Below, one piece after another: positions 61,102 through 64,000 of a DNA stretch of 64,000 nucleotides (within the stretch, counting starts at the first letter, position 1; each line of letters opens with the position of its first letter). The notes under the pieces are model-generated. The model ran no database searches and had not been told where the DNA came from. It saw nothing but the letters and a program-made list of their open reading frames with translations. The translations under genes and the position numbers were made by a program. The stretch is from Pyruvatibacter sp. HU-CL02332 (GTDB lineage Bacteria; Pseudomonadota; Alphaproteobacteria; CGMCC-115125), in contig NZ_BAABWK010000002.1 in the NCBI RefSeq assembly GCF_040362765.1, positions 682,001 through 746,000 of the forward strand, read 5' to 3'.

Positions 61102-62079
61102 GTGGCCACAATCAGACAACGCAACAACCGATGGCAGGTTCAGGTCCGCCGTCAGAATTCACCCACCCTGTCAAAGACATTCAGCACACTGAAGGATGCC
61201 AGGGCATGGGCACGCGCTGCCGAGACTAGACTTGATCGGGGAGAGCTCGAGACACTCAGGCCAAGCAGTCACAGTCTTGGGCACCTTCTTGAGATCTACC
61301 GCGACCGTGTTACTCCCGCCCGGAAGGGAGCCGGGCCCGAATCCTATGTACTTGGCAAACTGATGCGAAGCGACCTCGCGAAACTCCAGTTGTCAGCCCT
61401 GAGACCAGAACCATTTGCTCTGTACAGGGACGAAAGACTCAAGGAAGTGAGCGCTGCCACACTCTGTCGCGAGCTCTGGTTGATACAGCACGCCATCCGG
61501 ATTGCACGACAGGAATGGGGCTGGGTCATTCCGGAAAACCCAATCGAGGGCATACGAAAGCCAACCATCCGGAATGCGCGTACAAGACGCCTCACTGGAG
61601 ACGAGGAAGGCCGTCTACTTGATGCGTGCGCACAGGCAAGGAATGAGTGGCTTCTGCCCCTGGTAAAACTTGCTATAGCAACCGCAATGAGACGCGGGGA
61701 ACTTCTCAAGATTGCCGTCTCTGATATTGGTCCGGATCACACAATGGTTTTGTTGCGGGACACAAAGAATGGGCATGACCGTCATGTTCCGCTGAGCCCA
61801 GTTGCCCGCGAGATTATCCAGTCACGCGTGGAGAAACATGAAGGTGCTTTGTTCCCGGTCTCTGCCAATGCCGTGAAGCTGTCGTGGCGACGGGCCACAA
61901 AGCGTTCTGGGATTGAGGACCTGCGGTTTCATGATCTGAGACATGAAGCCATCAGCCGGTTTGCGGAGATGGGCCTGAGTATTCCGGAGATTGCTGCAAT
62001 CAGCGGTCACAGGGATCCACGCATGCTGTTCCGCTATACGCATTTGGAACTAGCCCGCATAATAGAGAAACTTGGGTGA
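61102..62079 (+). CDS. Tyrosine recombinase/integrase of a genomic island
   Basis: The 325-aa protein has an N-terminal arm-binding region (ATIRQRNNRWQVQVRRQ, AP2-like beta fold), a core-binding helical domain (60-160), and a catalytic domain with R197 (ATAMRRGELL), H277 and R280 (FHDLRHEA), H303 (SGHRD) and nucleophile Y312 (FRYTHLE). The set R-H-R-H-Y is complete, so the enzyme should be active. The GTG at 61102 follows CGAGG. It sits just after tRNA-Val in the orientation typical of islands and integrative elements. No excisionase gene is visible before the methyltransferase. Confidence 0.93.
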   Translation: MATIRQRNNRWQVQVRRQNSPTLSKTFSTLKDARAWARAAETRLDRGELETLRPSSHSLGHLLEIYRDRVTPARKGAGPESYVLGKLMRSDLAKLQLSALRPEPFALYRDERLKEVSAATLCRELWLIQHAIRIARQEWGWVIPENPIEGIRKPTIRNARTRRLTGDEEGRLLDACAQARNEWLLPLVKLAIATAMRRGELLKIAVSDIGPDHTMVLLRDTKNGHDRHVPLSPVAREIIQSRVEKHEGALFPVSANAVKLSWRRATKRSGIEDLRFHDLRHEAISRFAEMGLSIPEIAAISGHRDPRMLFRYTHLELARIIEKLG

Positions 62080-62174
62080 GCGGCGGCAAACCGGGATGCC
62101 TGCGCTAGACGCGGCTGCTTCAACACTGCATCGTCAGAGCAAATAACATAAAAGGACGCTGTACGCCTGTAGTA

Positions 62175-62186
62175 ATTGCATGCAAT
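62175..62186. promoter_or_regulatory. 12-base palindrome before the methyltransferase gene
   Basis: ATTGCATGCAAT is a perfect palindrome in the 202-base AT-rich gap between integrase and methyltransferase. It lies 95 bases before the ATG. Such sites can bind dimeric regulators of restriction-modification genes; no controller gene is seen in the window. The rest of this gap holds no gene that I can see. Confidence 0.3.
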
Positions 62187-62281
62187 GTTGATAGAATTAA
62201 GGAAGCAAGTATTCCAGTGTAGATAAAGGCAGCTGATCGCAATGAAGGCCGCAAAATTACGACCAGCTCTGACAAGAAATA

Positions 62282-63847
62282 ATGATAAAGAATTCAGGGG
62301 CTAAGAAGGTCTCATATCCAATAATTGACGTTTTCGCCGGGCCGGGAGGCCTCGGTGAGGGCTTTGCCGCGCTTGGCGATGAAGAAAAGTTGCGCCGTTT
62401 CAAGACAGCAATATCAATAGAAAGAGATGAACATGCGCATAGCACGCTGCTATTACGTCATTTTTTCAGGCATTTTCCCGAAGGCGAAGCGCCCGAAGAC
62501 TACTATGACTATTTGAGCAATCGAATCGACCGCGAAGAGCTGTTTATTCGCCATCCAAAAGCAGCCGACGCTGCGACAAGCAGTGCCGTCAAACTTTCAC
62601 TTGGGCCTGATACCCGCAAGAGGGTGAGTAATCTAATCAATATTGCACTCTCCAAGAGAAAAGACTGGGTCCTTGTTGGGGGGCCACCATGCCAAGCTTA
62701 CTCTCTTGTTGGCCGTTCGCGAATGCAAGCCGACCCCCGCTTCCAACATGATGAACGTCACTTCCTTTATAGGGAGTACCTTCAGATCATAGCCGATCAC
62801 CGACCACCGGTGTTTGTTATGGAGAACGTTAAAGGCCTTCTTTCCGCTCGAGTGCAGGGCGAACTCATGATTGATCGTATTCTTGAAGATCTTGCACAAC
62901 CAGTCTCAGCACTCAGTCGCCGCGGCCATGGTCTTCGATACAATCTCTATTCGCTCTCTCAACCTGACGTTCCAAATGCTGAGCTCGAACCAAGTCAATT
63001 TCTTGTTCGAGCAGAAAAGTACGGCGTTCCCCAGGCGCGACATAGGATGTTCATAGTCGGCATACGTTCTGACATCGACGTCCGGCCTGAGGCACTTAGA
63101 CTGCACACGGCACCAACAGTTAGCGAGACGATTTCAGACCTACCTGAGGTTCGAAGCGGACTGTCGCGCCAGAAGGACAGTTATGAGTTGTGGAGCAAGG
63201 CTATTGATGAGCTTTCGAAAATGGGGCTCGAGAGACAACTCAACGGCTCACCCTTTGCTAAGGATATTGTCCAGCGGATAAATGAGTTGGCCGAAAGCGG
63301 ATACACAACTGGCGGGCGATCATCATCGAAGTACGTATCGCCAAGATCCACCAACCATCCGTCCATTGCGATGCTCACTGATCGGCGACTTGGTGTTCTA
63401 ACGGGCCACGAGGCTCGCTCACACATGAGCTCAGATCTACAGCGTTACGCATTCGCTGCTACGTTCGCAGAAGTTACAGCTCGCAGCCCCAAACTCGGTG
63501 ACTTTCCGTCAAAGCTCCTGCCGGATCATAGGAATGTAGACCAGGGTCGAAATGGCAAAATGTTCGCGGATCGATTTCGTGTTCAGATGCCGGATGGCGT
63601 ATCGACTACTATCACGTCTCATATCTCGAAAGACGGCCATTACTTTATTCACTATGATCCTAGGCAGTGCAGAAGCCTTACAGTTAGAGAAGCCGCACGG
63701 CTTCAGACTTTTCCCGACAACTACAAATTCGAAGGCCCAAGAACTGCGCAATACCATCAGGTTGGCAATGCTGTTCCAGCATATTTGGCGAAGCAGATCG
63801 CTGCGGTTATCGCGAATGTTCTGGACAGAGCCGGAAAAATCACATGA
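62282..63847 (+). CDS. C5-cytosine DNA methyltransferase (Dcm-like)
   Basis: The 521-aa protein has the C5-methyltransferase motifs in order: motif I VFAGPGGLGEGFAAL, motif IV GGPPCQAYS with catalytic C137, motif VI FVMENVKGL, motif VIII GVPQARHRMFIVG, and motifs IX-X RSLTVREAARLQTFPD and QVGNAVPAYLAKQIA. It is longer than the usual 330-420 aa because of an insert between motifs I and IV (about residues 50-125) and a long target-recognition region (300-430). The recognition sequence cannot be read. The ribosome site is weak. It overlaps the vsr start and is visibly more AT-rich than the genes left of the tRNA, which suggests transfer. Confidence 0.93.
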   Translation: MIKNSGAKKVSYPIIDVFAGPGGLGEGFAALGDEEKLRRFKTAISIERDEHAHSTLLLRHFFRHFPEGEAPEDYYDYLSNRIDREELFIRHPKAADAATSSAVKLSLGPDTRKRVSNLINIALSKRKDWVLVGGPPCQAYSLVGRSRMQADPRFQHDERHFLYREYLQIIADHRPPVFVMENVKGLLSARVQGELMIDRILEDLAQPVSALSRRGHGLRYNLYSLSQPDVPNAELEPSQFLVRAEKYGVPQARHRMFIVGIRSDIDVRPEALRLHTAPTVSETISDLPEVRSGLSRQKDSYELWSKAIDELSKMGLERQLNGSPFAKDIVQRINELAESGYTTGGRSSSKYVSPRSTNHPSIAMLTDRRLGVLTGHEARSHMSSDLQRYAFAATFAEVTARSPKLGDFPSKLLPDHRNVDQGRNGKMFADRFRVQMPDGVSTTITSHISKDGHYFIHYDPRQCRSLTVREAARLQTFPDNYKFEGPRTAQYHQVGNAVPAYLAKQIAAVIANVLDRAGKIT

Positions 63848-64000
63848 TGGCCGACCGGATCTCGAAAGAACACCGAAGTTGGAACATGTCCCGCATCCGG
63901 AGCAAGGACACCAAGCCAGAACTAATTCTTAGGTTGCTTCTTCACCGCGCGGGTTTCCGCTATCGACTTCACGACAAGCGGCTCCCGGGAAAGCCCGATA
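63844..64000 (+). CDS. vsr: Very short patch repair endonuclease (Vsr), truncated by window end
   Basis: Fifty-two codons are visible before the right window edge. The reading MADRISKEHRSWNMSRIRSKDTKP continues through ELILRLLLHRAGFRYRLHDKRLPGKPD, which is the conserved N-terminal half of Vsr, with the start of the catalytic PD region at the cut. Vsr nicks T:G mismatches that arise when 5-methylcytosine deaminates, and is normally partnered with a C5-methyltransferase. It starts at ATG 63844 or 63847, overlapping the methyltransferase stop (ATGATG), so the two are coupled. The missing remainder is outside the window, not a defect. Confidence 0.92.
   Translation, partial: MMADRISKEHRSWNMSRIRSKDTKPELILRLLLHRAGFRYRLHDKRLPGKPD

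Noticed and set aside
1-64000. CRISPR array or insertion sequences
   Set aside because: I saw no regularly spaced repeats longer than 20 bases and no transposase-like gene. The only clear tandem repeats are the 12-base unit at 10337-10372 and the 30-base unit at 28966-29025.

Overview
The window looks like chromosome of a marine-type alphaproteobacterium. Supporting signs are a perfect CtrA box (TTAA-N7-TTAA), a CheY-like receiver with the GPDRRR tail seen in alphaproteobacterial regulators, a psd-pssA pair next to an Atm1-type ABC exporter, class II DAHP synthase and citramalate synthase. A Parvibaculaceae/Rhizobiales-like host (Parvibaculum, Pyruvatibacter or Phaeomarinobacter type) is my inference from gene style; no marker gene settles it.

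Layout. (1) 1-11.1 kb is a sensory region: a cut-off chemoreceptor, two small helical proteins, a MarR regulator, a pseudo-histidine-kinase/receiver fusion, a CheY-like receiver, a BLUF blue-light sensor, two large hybrid kinases (one with a LOV-like PAS that lacks the photoactive Cys) and a small globin. Light, oxygen or redox signals probably feed a shared phosphorelay. (2) 11.3-19.4 kb holds a CapA-like protein and a divergent catabolic cluster. VOC extradiol dioxygenase, FAH-family hydrolase and FAD hydroxylase read left; TetR regulator, Tat-exported sulfatase-like protein and membrane GST read right. A perfect 16-bp inverted repeat lies between them. (3) 19.4-29.8 kb: a glycosyltransferase/acetyltransferase pair, two crotonases, a thiolase, a saccharopine-dehydrogenase-like reductase, a TerB protein, an MMPL transporter and a methyltransferase-like protein (acyl-CoA and lipid metabolism). 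(4) 30-35 kb: PadR regulator with an RND efflux adaptor and pump. (5) 35-60.8 kb is mostly housekeeping: pssA, psd, Atm1-like ABC, LysM protein, LOG protein, RarD, cimA, cysS, gltX, nadE, two zinc-free MDR reductases, an S33 hydrolase with a membrane tail, aroF-type DAHPS, gor, rpiA, gabD, a DUF2817 peptidase and gph.

(6) At 60.9 kb a complete tRNA-Val(CAC) is followed at once by a tyrosine recombinase, a C5-cytosine methyltransferase and the start of a Vsr endonuclease. This is the left edge of an integrated island carrying a restriction/modification-type module that runs off the window.

The two places most likely to hold something new are the pseudokinase/BLUF/hybrid-kinase cluster and the sulfatase plus ring-cleavage cluster. 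The island beyond 64 kb is the third, but its content is not visible here.
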